Source of the DNA: Dinoroseobacter sp049800775
GTDB lineage: Bacteria > Pseudomonadota > Alphaproteobacteria > Rhodobacterales > Rhodobacteraceae
NCBI RefSeq assembly: GCF_049800775.1
Contig: NZ_JBNAFR010000002.1
Span: 186,001-250,000, forward strand
Length of the DNA: 64,000 bases
Direction of reading: 5' to 3'
Positions 33,196 to 41,908 of this stretch are shown here, piece by piece. Made by a program: the position numbers and the translations under genes. The first letter of the stretch is position 1; each line of letters starts with the position of its first letter. The notes under the pieces were generated by a model. The model was not told the DNA's origin and made no database searches. It was given only the letters and a program-made list of their open reading frames with translations.

Positions 33196-33247
33196 GGGTT
33201 CGGTCCTTTGGTGGAGGTCGTGGTCGCAACAGGTCTGGAGGGCAGGG

Positions 33248-34216
33248 TTATTCCGTGGGGCGCAGGGCTGCGCCCCAGGGGAAACGGCCCACCTTGATGG
33301 ATTTGATTGCTTCGCGCTTGGCCACATCGATTACGGTGACATCGCCGGAGACGCCATTGGTGGTGAAGAGCAGGGATTTGTCCGGTGAGAAATCCATGTG
33401 CCAGACCCTGCGGCCCACGAGGATGTAATCCTCGACCTCGTAGGTTTCGGCATTGACCACGGCCACATGATTCGACGGCCCCAGCGCCACGAAGGCATGG
33501 GTGTCGCCCTCGGTGAATTCAAAGCCCACGGGCTGTACCCGGTCGGGGTGAATGCCGTCCACCTCGAAGCTGATCTTGGCGATCTCGGTCTGGTCGGCCA
33601 CGTTGAAGATCGAGATCGTGCCGCCGATCTCGGCACTCACCCAGAGCTGTTCGCCGTCCTTGATGAACTCCGCATGGCGCGGGCGGCTGTCCACGAGGGT
33701 ATTGGCGAAGAGCTCTTGGGTCTCGGTATCGATCCAATGGGCCATGTTGGTGGTCTCGGATGTGGTGATGGCGATCTTGCCATCGGGGGAGACGGCCATG
33801 CCCTCGGGCTCGATCCCGACATCGATCTGGGCGATCACGGTGCGGGTTTCTGTATCGACCACCGTGGTGATCGCGTCATCCTCGTTGGCGATATAAAGGT
33901 GCCGGTCGTTGGGGTGCAGCACGAACTGCTCGGGATCCTCGCCCGAGGGCAGATCATGGAGGATCTCGCCCGTGACCGGGTCCATCACCTGCACCGTGTC
34001 GCTGTCGGAGGCGCAGATATAGACGCGGGTAAAATCCTTGGAAAAGGTGATGCCGCGCGGGCGCTCGCCGGTCTCGAGTGTGCGGACAACCTCGAGCGTG
34101 GCGATGTCGATCACGCTGATCGTGTCATCCTTCTCGTTGGTCACCCAGATCTCGCCCGAGGCATGGGCGGCGGTGGAGGCGAGAAGGAAGGCGAGGGTGG
34201 TCAGGGTCGGTTTCAT
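33248..34216 (-). CDS. YVTN-type beta-propeller protein associated with PQQ alcohol oxidation
   Basis: A 322-residue periplasmic protein: signal peptide MKPTLTTLAFLLASTAAHA, then seven or so YVTN-type repeats (EIWVTNEKDDTISVIDIATLEVVRTLETGERPRGI; VYICASDSDTVQVMDPVTGEILHDLPSGEDPEQ; LYIANEDDAITTVVDTETRTVIAQIDVGIEPEG, and so on). This is the beta-propeller family described as linked to PQQ-dependent catabolism. It may bind a ligand or partner protein rather than carry out catalysis. It lies between the binding-protein gene and the small exported protein gene in the minus-strand run. Confidence 0.9.
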   Translation of the reverse strand: MKPTLTTLAFLLASTAAHASGEIWVTNEKDDTISVIDIATLEVVRTLETGERPRGITFSKDFTRVYICASDSDTVQVMDPVTGEILHDLPSGEDPEQFVLHPNDRHLYIANEDDAITTVVDTETRTVIAQIDVGIEPEGMAVSPDGKIAITTSETTNMAHWIDTETQELFANTLVDSRPRHAEFIKDGEQLWVSAEIGGTISIFNVADQTEIAKISFEVDGIHPDRVQPVGFEFTEGDTHAFVALGPSNHVAVVNAETYEVEDYILVGRRVWHMDFSPDKSLLFTTNGVSGDVTVIDVAKREAIKSIKVGRFPWGAALRPTE

Positions 34217-34297
34217 GGTCAGGCTCCGGCTCTGGTGGAGGGGGCAGAGGATATCTTCGCCCCCCAGTATCTGGGTGTGTCGTGGCTTGGGTCGGCC

Positions 34298-35458
34298 TCA
34301 GTTGAAGGCGGTGCAGGCGCTCTCGGGAGCGTCGAGGCCGAGCGTGTCGAGCTCGGTCCGCGGATGCAGGAACCCCTCAAGCGGGGCCTGCGCCACGAGC
34401 GCCCGGGGATGCACGATGGGGATCGGCTGGCGCAACTGCCCGTTCCACTGGCGAAAGGTCAGGGGGCGGCCCTTGAACCCGGCAAGTTCGAACGTGTCGC
34501 CGAGGATATAGGCGCGCAGGGTCGGCAGATCGGCGGCAGAGGTGCGTACCACCGCCTCGCCAAGGGACCGCATGGCGGCCCAGGCGGCGTAATCCACAGG
34601 GGCCATGTCGCGCTCGGCGGCCTCGGTGAAGCGCGATTGCAGCTGGGCCGCGCCCCATTGCTCGACAACCGGGGACCAGGTGCGGGGGCTGAGCCCCTCG
34701 GATCCCGCGACCGGGCGCGGCTCCCACGTGTTGTAAAGGATGTAGCGCCCGAAATCATTGACCTCGTCCGCGATCAACAGCGCGTCGTAATCGCCGAATT
34801 CCTGCGTGAAGAGCGGGACCTCTTGGGCGGCGTTGCGGCGCATATCCGCGTCAAAGGCCCAAGTCTTCTCGGCTTCGAGGTCCAGCCCGAATTTCGTCAG
34901 CGAGGTCCGCAGCGCCTCGGCATAGGCGACATCCACGGGGTAGGTGCCCGAGATCATCACCAAATCGGTCCAGCGCTTTTTGACCAACAGTTGGGCCAGC
35001 GCATCCGTGCGCATCGCGTCCGATGGCATCGTATGCAGCAGGTTGCCCCGGCATTCGGCATCGCGCAAAGCCATGTCCCCGGAGGCAACGTTGAAGATCA
35101 GTGCCTCGGCCGCCTCGGGCATATCGGCGATCGCCAGAAGATCCTCGGGGGCCGCATCCACCAGCAGATAAGGGGTCTCGGCAAGGGCCGCCCGCGCCGC
35201 CGAGAGCAGGTCGTCATCTTCGGCCACCTCGGTCACGGTCAGCATGTATTTATGCCCGAGAAACCGCCCGGTGGTGGTGTTGTCGTCCAGCCCGAGCGCG
35301 GCGCCGGCCAGCCCGAGATCCTCGGGCACAGGGTCCAGATTGGACAATGTGGGCGGCGGCGGGATGTCCTGGCGCAGGTAATGCACAGACAGCTCCACGG
35401 CACTCGCGGCGGTTGTCAGAATAGCAGTCGCACAAACGCTCAAGGCGAGTTGGTGCAT
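34298..35458 (-). CDS. Periplasmic binding protein of the PQQ alcohol-dehydrogenase system
   Basis: A 386-residue protein with a signal peptide (MHQLALSVCATAILTTAASA) and a Leu/Ile/Val-type (peripla_BP) binding fold, without the usual clear ligand motif. Recognisable pieces are VHYLRQDIPPPPTLSNLDPVPEDLGLAGAALGLDDNTTTGRFLGHKYML and LLIADEVNDFGRYILYNTWEPRPVAGSEGL. These belong to the substrate-binding family annotated with PQQ-dependent alcohol dehydrogenase ABC systems. It is the first gene of the minus-strand run 35458 to 30622: binding protein, beta-propeller, small exported protein, ATPase, permease, Sel1 protein. Because the permease is exporter-like, this protein may act as a sensor or adaptor. 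Confidence 0.88.
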   Translation of the reverse strand: MHQLALSVCATAILTTAASAVELSVHYLRQDIPPPPTLSNLDPVPEDLGLAGAALGLDDNTTTGRFLGHKYMLTVTEVAEDDDLLSAARAALAETPYLLVDAAPEDLLAIADMPEAAEALIFNVASGDMALRDAECRGNLLHTMPSDAMRTDALAQLLVKKRWTDLVMISGTYPVDVAYAEALRTSLTKFGLDLEAEKTWAFDADMRRNAAQEVPLFTQEFGDYDALLIADEVNDFGRYILYNTWEPRPVAGSEGLSPRTWSPVVEQWGAAQLQSRFTEAAERDMAPVDYAAWAAMRSLGEAVVRTSAADLPTLRAYILGDTFELAGFKGRPLTFRQWNGQLRQPIPIVHPRALVAQAPLEGFLHPRTELDTLGLDAPESACTAFN

Positions 35459-35508
35459 GTGATCCTCCCGTTTGGAACCACGGTAGGCGGAGCGTCACCG
35501 GGTGTAAA

Positions 35509-35516
35509 ATGCGACC
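35509..35516 (-). promoter_or_regulatory. Candidate response-regulator box in the 35.5 kb divergent region
   Basis: GGTCGCAT on the minus strand; the plus-strand context TAAAATGCGACCAATG closely resembles 28947-28964. It lies in the 200-bp gap between the divergent binding-protein gene (start 35458) and pedF (start 35659), right after a TAAAAT hexamer. Confidence 0.35.
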
Positions 35517-35658
35517 AATGTCCAAGGCGTTCGGGGCCTATTTCCCGCCTTTGAGGGGGGCTGGCTGCGACCTCTTAAACCAAAGTCCAATTCTGCGAGC
35601 GCATCCTGTCGACTACAACGGCCTCGACATGAGAACACTGATGCGGGAGCCGAGGACC

Positions 35659-36333
35659 ATGGACCTGACCAAGACCGCCCACCTTGTGGGGATCGCCCTT
35701 TTCACTGCCACGATGGCCGTTGCCCATGGCGACGTCGCCCCGCAGCCGGTCGATACCGATGCGCTGCCCGAAGTGGGCGAGGAGTGGCTGATCGAGAATC
35801 CCTACCGGGAGCTTGACCCGGCGCTCTGGAAAGCCGCGATCGACATCGGATCGTCCGGCTACAACCAGAACTGCGCGCGCTGCCACGGGCTGGGCGCTGT
35901 CTCTGGCGGGCTTGCGCCGGATCTGCGCTATCTCGAGGCCGAGGAATATGGCGACGAGTGGTATGTCGAGCGGTTCCAGTACGGCTACACCCAGAACGGC
36001 ATCACCAAGATGCCCGCCTTCGGGGAGCTGCTGGGCCAGAAAGCCGCCTGGGCAATCCGTCTCTATATCGAGACCCGTCCCGGCGAGGGCGCGCTCGACG
36101 ATCATCAGGCGCGGCTGAAAGAGATCCGCGACGAGTTGATGAGCGGCAGCGTGTCGGATGAAGCGGCCATGAAGGCCGAACTCGAGGCGATTGCCGCTGA
36201 GGTCTACACCGAGAGCGGCGCACCCCTCGCCGACAGCATCGCCTGGCGCGCGGCGGCCCAGCTGGCCGGTTCGCCCCAAAGCTACAAGACGGCGGCGGAA
36301 ACCTTGACGGTGGGTCTGTCTGCTGCGCAATAA
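35659..36333 (+). CDS. pedF: Cytochrome c-550 PedF-like
   Basis: A 224-residue periplasmic cytochrome. The start at 35659 gives a clean signal peptide (MDLTKTAHLVGIALFTATMAVAHG). The haem c site is CARCH in SGYNQNCARCHGLGAVSGGLAPDLRYL, with a distal Met in TQNGITKMPAFGELL. After the haem domain comes a long C-terminal helical extension (RLKEIRDELMSGSVSDEAAMKAELEAIAAEVY) as in PedF, the cytochrome c-550 that takes electrons from PQQ ethanol dehydrogenases. It begins a plus-strand series that continues through a XoxJ-like protein into the cox genes. Confidence 0.88.
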   Translation: MDLTKTAHLVGIALFTATMAVAHGDVAPQPVDTDALPEVGEEWLIENPYRELDPALWKAAIDIGSSGYNQNCARCHGLGAVSGGLAPDLRYLEAEEYGDEWYVERFQYGYTQNGITKMPAFGELLGQKAAWAIRLYIETRPGEGALDDHQARLKEIRDELMSGSVSDEAAMKAELEAIAAEVYTESGAPLADSIAWRAAAQLAGSPQSYKTAAETLTVGLSAAQ

Positions 36334-36405
36334 TCAAGGCTCGTGATCTCCGGCGCGCGCAAAAGATCAAAAAAAGCGCGCCGGACCAACAGCATGGGAG
36401 GAAGA

Positions 36406-37308
36406 ATGGTCCGCGTTTCCAACTGGATTTCGGCTGCCATCTTGTCAATGATCACCTTGAGCGCTCCGGCCCATGCGGACAGGTGCGCCGATTGGGTCCC
36501 ACAGCCCAAGCCCCAGAATGCCAGCCGGGATATCGTCGGCCAGGATCTCGACACGATCCAGGAGCGTGGCTTCATCACCATCGCGGTCTATGACGACTTC
36601 CCGCCCTATTCGTGGAAAGACGGCGCGACCCCGCGCGGCATCGATGTGGAGATCGGCAAGCTGATCGCCGCGGATATCGGCGTCGATGCGCGGTTCAATT
36701 TCGTCACCGCGGGCGAGACCCTGGATGCGGATCTGCGCAACAATGTCTGGAAAGGGCCGATCGTCGGCGGGGCCGTGTCGAACATCATGATGCGGGTGCC
36801 CTATGACAGTGCCTATACCTGCCGTGTCGAGCAGGTCGTGTTCACCGGGCAGTATTACAAGGAAAGCATCGCCATCGCCTATGACGCGGCGAGCTATCCC
36901 GAGGAAAAGCCGGTTCCGGCCTATTTCCGCTTCGACACCGTCGCGGTCGAGAATGACTCGATTGCGGATTTCTACCTGTCGAGCCTCGCGGGCGGGCAGC
37001 TTTTGAACAACATCCGTCGCTTCCCCACCATGGAGGAAGCGATGGCCGCCCTCGCGGCGGGCGAGGTGAAGGCCGCCATGGGCCCCTTGGCCCAGCTCGA
37101 ACATGGCCAGACGGAGACCATCGGTGTGCATCAGCCGCCCTTGCCCGGCTTCTCACGCGGGAGCTGGACCATCGGTCTGGGCGTGCATTTCGCCTATCGC
37201 CCGCTCGCGTATTGGGTGGATGATGCCATTCGCTATGCGCTGGATGACGGCCGGATCGAGACGATCTTTGCGGATTATGGATTGAATTTCAGCGCTCCGG
37301 AGCGCTGA
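36406..37308 (+). CDS. Quinoprotein-associated periplasmic binding protein (MoxJ/XoxJ-like)
   Basis: A 300-residue protein of the bacterial extracellular solute-binding family 3. The start at 36406 follows GGGAGGAAGA and gives a signal peptide (MVRVSNWISAAILSMITLSAPAHA). The mature part has the family 3 core: ERGFITIAVYDDFPPYSWKDGATPRGIDVEIGKLIAADIG, and the C-terminal FADYGL. Proteins of this type (MoxJ, XoxJ and the quinoprotein-dehydrogenase-associated subfamily) are encoded with PQQ methanol/alcohol dehydrogenases and are thought to help activate them rather than transport. It follows pedF by 72 bp and precedes coxG by 75 bp. Confidence 0.88.
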   Translation: MVRVSNWISAAILSMITLSAPAHADRCADWVPQPKPQNASRDIVGQDLDTIQERGFITIAVYDDFPPYSWKDGATPRGIDVEIGKLIAADIGVDARFNFVTAGETLDADLRNNVWKGPIVGGAVSNIMMRVPYDSAYTCRVEQVVFTGQYYKESIAIAYDAASYPEEKPVPAYFRFDTVAVENDSIADFYLSSLAGGQLLNNIRRFPTMEEAMAALAAGEVKAAMGPLAQLEHGQTETIGVHQPPLPGFSRGSWTIGLGVHFAYRPLAYWVDDAIRYALDDGRIETIFADYGLNFSAPER

Positions 37309-37329
37309 GCCTACAACTTTGGTACGAGT

Positions 37330-37337
37330 AGTCGCAT
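37330..37337 (+). promoter_or_regulatory. Candidate response-regulator box upstream of coxG
   Basis: AGTCGCAT, 47 bp before the coxG start, in the 75-bp gap after the XoxJ-like gene. Fits [A/G]GTCG[C/T]A[A/T] and would place the cox genes in the same regulon. Confidence 0.35.
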
Positions 37338-37383
37338 GCGAACGGCGTGTTAGGCTCCCGTAGAACGTGAAAGGACGACCCCG

Positions 37384-37905
37384 ATGCACCTCACTGACTC
37401 GCGCGATATCGCTGCGGACCCGCAGACGGTCTGGACCTCGCTGCTCGATGCGGAGGTCCTCAAGGCCTGCGTGCCCGGCTGCCAAGAGATGCATGGCTCC
37501 CCCGAAGAGGGGTTCGAGGCCGTCGTCGTCCAAAAGGTCGGACCGGTGAAGGCCACCTTCAAGGGCGCGGTCGAGCTGCAGGACATGGTCGCCCCCGAAA
37601 GCGTCAAGATCGTCGGCGAAGGCAAGGGCGGCGCGGCTGGCTTTGCCAAGGGCGGGGCCAGTGTCCGGCTCGAGCCGATCGAGACCGGCACACGCTTGCA
37701 TTACGATGTGGAGGCCAAGGTCGGCGGCAAGCTCGCCCAGCTCGGCAGCCGGATCATCGACGGATTTGCCAAGAAGATGGCGGATCAGTTCTTTGCCAAG
37801 TTCCAGGAAACCGTCGAGGGGCCCGCCCCCGAGGGTGAGGATCCGTCGCCCGAGGGTGGCGAAGGCGAAAAGAAGAAAGGGTGGCTCAAGAAGCTCGTCA
37901 GCTGA
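37384..37905 (+). CDS. coxG: CoxG-like SRPBCC-domain protein
   Basis: A 173-residue protein of the CoxG/SRPBCC family: MHLTDSRDIAADPQTVWTSLLDAEVLKACVPGCQEM is the typical opening, followed by KVGPVKATFKGAVELQ, GAAGFAKGGASVRL and TRLHYDVEAKVGGKLAQLGSRIIDGFAKKMADQFFAKF. The C-terminus is charged (about 30 residues rich in Glu, Lys and Pro) and ends KKGWLKKLVS, possibly a membrane-contact region. In carboxydotrophs CoxG helps recruit CO dehydrogenase to the membrane. It is first in the cox run, after AAAGGA. Confidence 0.9.
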   Translation: MHLTDSRDIAADPQTVWTSLLDAEVLKACVPGCQEMHGSPEEGFEAVVVQKVGPVKATFKGAVELQDMVAPESVKIVGEGKGGAAGFAKGGASVRLEPIETGTRLHYDVEAKVGGKLAQLGSRIIDGFAKKMADQFFAKFQETVEGPAPEGEDPSPEGGEGEKKKGWLKKLVS

Positions 37906-37949
37906 GCACTTGAACCGCTGTCAGACATCAGGATTCAGGGAGGATCTGT

Positions 37950-38438
37950 ATGACATCTGTGACTATGACCGTGAACGGCAAGGCCCGCTCCGGTGACGTG
38001 GAGGGCCGCACGCTTCTGTCGTCGTTCCTGCGCGATGAGCTGAACCTCACGGGGACCCATGTGGGCTGCGACACCAGCCAGTGCGGGGCCTGCGTGGTTC
38101 ATGTGAACGGCGAGGCGGTCAAGGCCTGCTCGATGCTGGCGGCCGAGGCCGATGGCGCCGAGGTCAAGACGATCGAGGGCATGGCCAATCCGGACGGCTC
38201 GCTCTCGGTGATCCAGGCAGCCTTCCAGGAACACCATGGTCTGCAATGCGGGTTCTGCACGCCGGGCATGGTGATGTCGGCGGCCGCACTGCTCAAGGAC
38301 AACCCCAAGCCCTCCGAGGCCGAGATCCGCGAATATCTCGAAGGCAATATCTGCCGCTGCACCGGGTACCACAACATCGTCAAAGCGATCATGGCCGCCT
38401 CCGGTCAGGACGTCGCGCCGCCGATGGCTGCGGAATAA
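37950..38438 (+). CDS. coxS: CODH-type molybdenum hydroxylase, small 2Fe-2S subunit
   Basis: A 162-residue subunit with two [2Fe-2S] clusters. The N-terminal plant-type cluster uses GCDTSQCGACVVHVNG with a later Cys (AVKAC); the C-terminal cluster uses CGFCTPGMV and CRCTGYHNI. It passes electrons from the molybdenum site of CoxL to FAD in CoxM. The gene starts behind GGGAGGATC. The order S-L-M is that of form II enzymes. Confidence 0.96.
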   Translation: MTSVTMTVNGKARSGDVEGRTLLSSFLRDELNLTGTHVGCDTSQCGACVVHVNGEAVKACSMLAAEADGAEVKTIEGMANPDGSLSVIQAAFQEHHGLQCGFCTPGMVMSAAALLKDNPKPSEAEIREYLEGNICRCTGYHNIVKAIMAASGQDVAPPMAAE

Positions 38439-38513
38439 GGCCAGCACGCGATTGCTTGGGCGCGACCCCGCGCCCCGGATCCATAGACCAAGGTTTTTCC
38501 CAGGGAGGAATGC

Positions 38514-40889
38514 ATGCCCAAAGACGGTGGCATTGGCGCCAGCTCAAAGCGCCGCGAAGACGTCCGGTTTCTGACCGGCCGTGGACGCTACACGGACGAC
38601 ATCAACCTGCACAACCAGACCTACGCTTATTTCCTGCGGTCGGAAGTGGCCCATGGCACGATCAACGGGATCGACACCTCTGCCGCTGAAGGCATGGACG
38701 GTGTGGTCAAGATCTTCACGGCCAAGGATTTCGAAGGCGTGGGCGGTGTGCCCTGCGGCTGGCAGGTCACCGACCTGCATGGCAACCCGATGAAAGAGCC
38801 CAAGCACCCGGTGCTGGCCGAAGGCAAGGTGCGCCATGTGGGCGATCCGATTGCCGTGGTCGTCGCCGAAAGCCTTGAAGAGGCCCGCGACGCCGCCGAG
38901 GCGATCGAGGTCGATATCGACGAGCTGCCGGCGGTCATGGACATGCCCTCGGCCATCGCCGAAGGCGCAACCAAGGTGCATGACGATCTCGATGACAACC
39001 TCTGCTACGAGTGGGGCTTTGTCGAAGAGAACCGTGCCGCGGTCGATGAGGCGATCAAGAACGCCCATCACGTCACCACGCTGGAGCTGACCAACAACCG
39101 TCTGGTCGCCAACCCGATGGAGCCCCGCGTCGCCGTGGGGGATTTCAACCCCGGGACCGAGGACTACACCCTCTACACCACCTCCCAGAACCCCCATGTG
39201 ATCCGTCTTTTGATGGGCGCCTTCGTGCTGGGCATCCCCGAGCACAAGCTGCGCGTGGTGGCCCCGGATGTGGGCGGCGGGTTCGGCTCCAAGATCTATC
39301 ACTATGCCGAAGAGGCCTTCGTGACCTTCGCGTCGGCGCAGATCCGGCGCCCGGTGAAATGGACCTCCTCGCGCTCCGAGGCCTTCGTGTCCGATGCCCA
39401 TGGCCGCGATCACGTGACCAAGATCGAGCTGGCGCTGGACGAGAACAACAAGTTCACCGCCCTGCGCTGCGATACCTACGCCAATATGGGGGCGTATCTG
39501 TCGACCTTCGCGCCGTCCATCCCGACATGGCTGCACGGCACGCTGCTGGCGGGGAACTACACGACGCCGCTGATCTACACCAACGTCAAGGCCGTCTTCA
39601 CGACGACGACGCCGGTGGATGCCTATCGCGGGGCCGGTCGCCCCGAGGCCACGTTCCAGCTGGAGCGTGTGGTGGACAAGGCCGCGCGGGAGCTGGGCGT
39701 CGACCCGGCCGAGCTGCGCCGGATCAACTTCATCAAGCCCGAACAGTTCCCCTATGACACGCCCGTGGCGGTCACCTATGACACCGGGAACTACCACGCG
39801 ACCCTTGAAAAGGGGCTCGAGATGGCCGGCGTCGACACGTTCGAGGCCCGTCGCGAAGAGAGCGCCAAGAACGGCAAGCTGCGCGGTCTGGGCATCGCCC
39901 ACTTCATCGAGGCTTGCGGGATCGCACCGTCGAACCTTGTGGGTCAGCTCGGCGCGCGCGCCGGTCTCTACGAGAGCGCGACGGTCCGGGTGAACGCCAC
40001 CGGGTCCATCAGCGTGATGACCGGTTCGCACAGCCACGGGCAGGGGCATGAAACCGCCTTCCCGCAGGTTGTGGCCGAGATGCTCGGTATCGATGAGAAC
40101 ATGATCGAGATCGTCCATGGCGACACCGCCAACACGCCGATGGGCATGGGCACCTATGGCTCGCGCTCCATCGCGGTGGGCGGCTCGGCTATGGTCCGGG
40201 CGACCGAGAAGATCATCAACAAGGCCAAGAAGATCGCGGCCCATCTGCTCGAAGCCGCCGAAGGCGATATCGAGCTGAAGGACGGCGCCTTCTCGGTTGC
40301 GGGCACGGATAAATCCGTGGCCTGGGGCGATGTGACCCTCGCGGCCTATGTGCCGCATAACTACCCGCTCGAGGATATCGAACCCGGACTGGAGGAGACG
40401 GCGTTCTACGATCCGTCCAACTTCACCTACCCGTCGGGCGCGTATATCTGCGAGGTCGAGGTGGATGCAGAGACCGGCAAGGTCGAAGTGCTCGGCTTCA
40501 CGGCAGCGGATGATTTCGGCAACGTCATCAATCCGATGATTGTCGAGGGTCAGGTCCATGGCGGCGTGGCGCAGGGCATCGGGCAGGCACTGCTCGAGAA
40601 CTGCTCCTATGACGATGACGGGCAGCTCCTGTCGGGGTCCTACATGGATTACACCATGCCCCGTGCGGATGACGTCCCGATGTTCGAGGTCGACCATTCC
40701 TGCATCACGCCCTGCACCCATAATCCGCTCGGGGTGAAGGGCTGCGGTGAGGCCGGGGCCATCGGCTCCCCGCCGGCGGTGGTGAACGCGGTGATCGATG
40801 CCCTGCACCGGGCGGGCCACACCCATGTGACCCATATCGACATGCCGCTGACGCCGAGCCGCGTCTGGGCTGCGATCCACGACAAGTAA
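38514..40889 (+). CDS. coxL: CODH-type molybdenum hydroxylase, large subunit (form II)
   Basis: A 791-residue molybdenum subunit of the xanthine oxidase family. It opens SSKRREDVRFLTGRGRYTDDI, contains the molybdopterin-cytosine-dinucleotide contacts GGGFGSK and GSHSHGQGHETAFPQ, and ends GVKGCGEAGAIGSPPAVVNAV with the catalytic Glu. The active-site loop reads AYRGAGR at residues 370-376. That marks form II (putative CODH/BMS); true form I CO dehydrogenases have AYXCSFR with the Cu-binding Cys. Form II substrates are disputed, and an aldehyde or other carbonyl compound is as likely as CO. Its place after quinoprotein genes makes an aldehyde from the alcohol dehydrogenase attractive (inference). 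Confidence 0.94.
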   Translation: MPKDGGIGASSKRREDVRFLTGRGRYTDDINLHNQTYAYFLRSEVAHGTINGIDTSAAEGMDGVVKIFTAKDFEGVGGVPCGWQVTDLHGNPMKEPKHPVLAEGKVRHVGDPIAVVVAESLEEARDAAEAIEVDIDELPAVMDMPSAIAEGATKVHDDLDDNLCYEWGFVEENRAAVDEAIKNAHHVTTLELTNNRLVANPMEPRVAVGDFNPGTEDYTLYTTSQNPHVIRLLMGAFVLGIPEHKLRVVAPDVGGGFGSKIYHYAEEAFVTFASAQIRRPVKWTSSRSEAFVSDAHGRDHVTKIELALDENNKFTALRCDTYANMGAYLSTFAPSIPTWLHGTLLAGNYTTPLIYTNVKAVFTTTTPVDAYRGAGRPEATFQLERVVDKAARELGVDPAELRRINFIKPEQFPYDTPVAVTYDTGNYHATLEKGLEMAGVDTFEARREESAKNGKLRGLGIAHFIEACGIAPSNLVGQLGARAGLYESATVRVNATGSISVMTGSHSHGQGHETAFPQVVAEMLGIDENMIEIVHGDTANTPMGMGTYGSRSIAVGGSAMVRATEKIINKAKKIAAHLLEAAEGDIELKDGAFSVAGTDKSVAWGDVTLAAYVPHNYPLEDIEPGLEETAFYDPSNFTYPSGAYICEVEVDAETGKVEVLGFTAADDFGNVINPMIVEGQVHGGVAQGIGQALLENCSYDDDGQLLSGSYMDYTMPRADDVPMFEVDHSCITPCTHNPLGVKGCGEAGAIGSPPAVVNAVIDALHRAGHTHVTHIDMPLTPSRVWAAIHDK

Positions 40890-40937
40890 GCGACGGGTTC
40901 CGCCTCCGGGCGGAGCTCCCACAACTGGGAGAAAGAA

Positions 40938-41726
40938 ATGCACAATTTCGACTTTGTGAAACCAAGCACCGTCGCGGATGCTGTCTCGGCCCTGTCCGGA
41001 GAAGAGGCACAGGCCCTGGGCGGTGGACAGACCTTGCTGCCGACGATGAAGCAGCGGCTCGCAGCGCCCGAGACCCTTGTCAGCCTGTCCGGCATCGACG
41101 AGATGAAGGGCGTGTGCAGCAATGATGCAGGCGAGATCTGCGTCGGCGGTGGCACGGTCCATGCGGTGGTCTCGAAGGAGACCGCGTCGAGCTATCCGGG
41201 CCTCTCGGCCCTGGCGGGCAAGATCGGCGATCCGGCGGTCCGCAATCGCGGCACCATCGGGGGCAGCCTGGCCAATAACGACCCGGCGGCTTGCTATCCG
41301 GCAGCCGCACTCGGCTCGGGCGCGACCATCGTCACCAATGCGCGCGAGATCGCGGCGGATGACTATTTCCAGGGGATGTTCACCACAGCCCTGGAGGAAG
41401 GTGAGATCATCACCGAGGTCCGCTTCCCGGTGCCGGAAAAGGCCGCCTGGCAGAAGTTCGTCCAGCCCGCCTCGCGCTTCAGCCTTGTGGGCGTCTATGT
41501 GGCGAAATTCGCCGATGGCGTCCGCGTTGCCGTGACCGGAGCGTCCGAGGAAGGTGTCTTCCGTTGGAGCGAAGCCGAAGCTGCCCTGAGCAGCAACTTC
41601 TCGGCCGATGCCCTCGCGGATCTGTCCGTCTCGGCGGATGGCATGATCAGTGACCTCCACGGTACGGGGGCCTATCGCGCCCATCTGGTCAAGGTTCTGA
41701 CAGGACGCGCCGTCGCCGCCGCCTGA
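40938..41726 (+). CDS. coxM: CODH-type molybdenum hydroxylase, FAD subunit
   Basis: A 262-residue FAD-binding subunit. The flavin motifs are ALGGGQTLLPTMKQRL near the N-terminus and NRGTIGGSLANNDPAACYPAAAL. The C-terminal CO-dehydrogenase flavoprotein domain includes EIITEVRFPVPEKAAWQKFVQPASRFSLVGV. It receives electrons from CoxS and hands them to the quinone pool or another acceptor. It is the last gene of the run and is closed by a strong terminator 24 bp after the stop. Confidence 0.95.
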   Translation: MHNFDFVKPSTVADAVSALSGEEAQALGGGQTLLPTMKQRLAAPETLVSLSGIDEMKGVCSNDAGEICVGGGTVHAVVSKETASSYPGLSALAGKIGDPAVRNRGTIGGSLANNDPAACYPAAALGSGATIVTNAREIAADDYFQGMFTTALEEGEIITEVRFPVPEKAAWQKFVQPASRFSLVGVYVAKFADGVRVAVTGASEEGVFRWSEAEAALSSNFSADALADLSVSADGMISDLHGTGAYRAHLVKVLTGRAVAAA

Positions 41727-41749
41727 GCCTGAGCGCAAGAGACTGCAAA

Positions 41750-41779
41750 GCCCCGTCCGGTCCCCCGGGCGGGGCTTTT
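41750..41779 (+). terminator. Intrinsic terminator of the cox operon
   Basis: GCCCCGTCCGG, loop TCCC, CCGGGCGGGGC, then TTTT: an 11-bp stem with one G-T pair. The best intrinsic terminator on the plus strand in this window. Confidence 0.9.
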
Positions 41780-41908
41780 GCGTTCTGGCCCTTGTGACAT
41801 GGGGTCTGTCCCGCGCCTGAGGGCTAGCCCAGGCCACGGGTCTTTCCTATGACAATGGGCAACTATGATTCGCGCGGCGGTTCGGGGCCGCGCCATGTGC
41901 GGGGGACG

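Noticed and set aside
38514..40889. Classical (form I) CO dehydrogenase
   Set aside because: The active-site loop is AYRGAGR, not AYXCSFR, and the gene order is S-L-M, both of form II; the Cu-binding Cys is missing.
38544..41837. A 1,097-codon open frame antisense to coxL and coxM
   Set aside because: It lies opposite two genes with unmistakable domain motifs, is rich in Arg, His, Gly and Asp as expected of a shadow frame in high-GC DNA, and shows no domain or signal.
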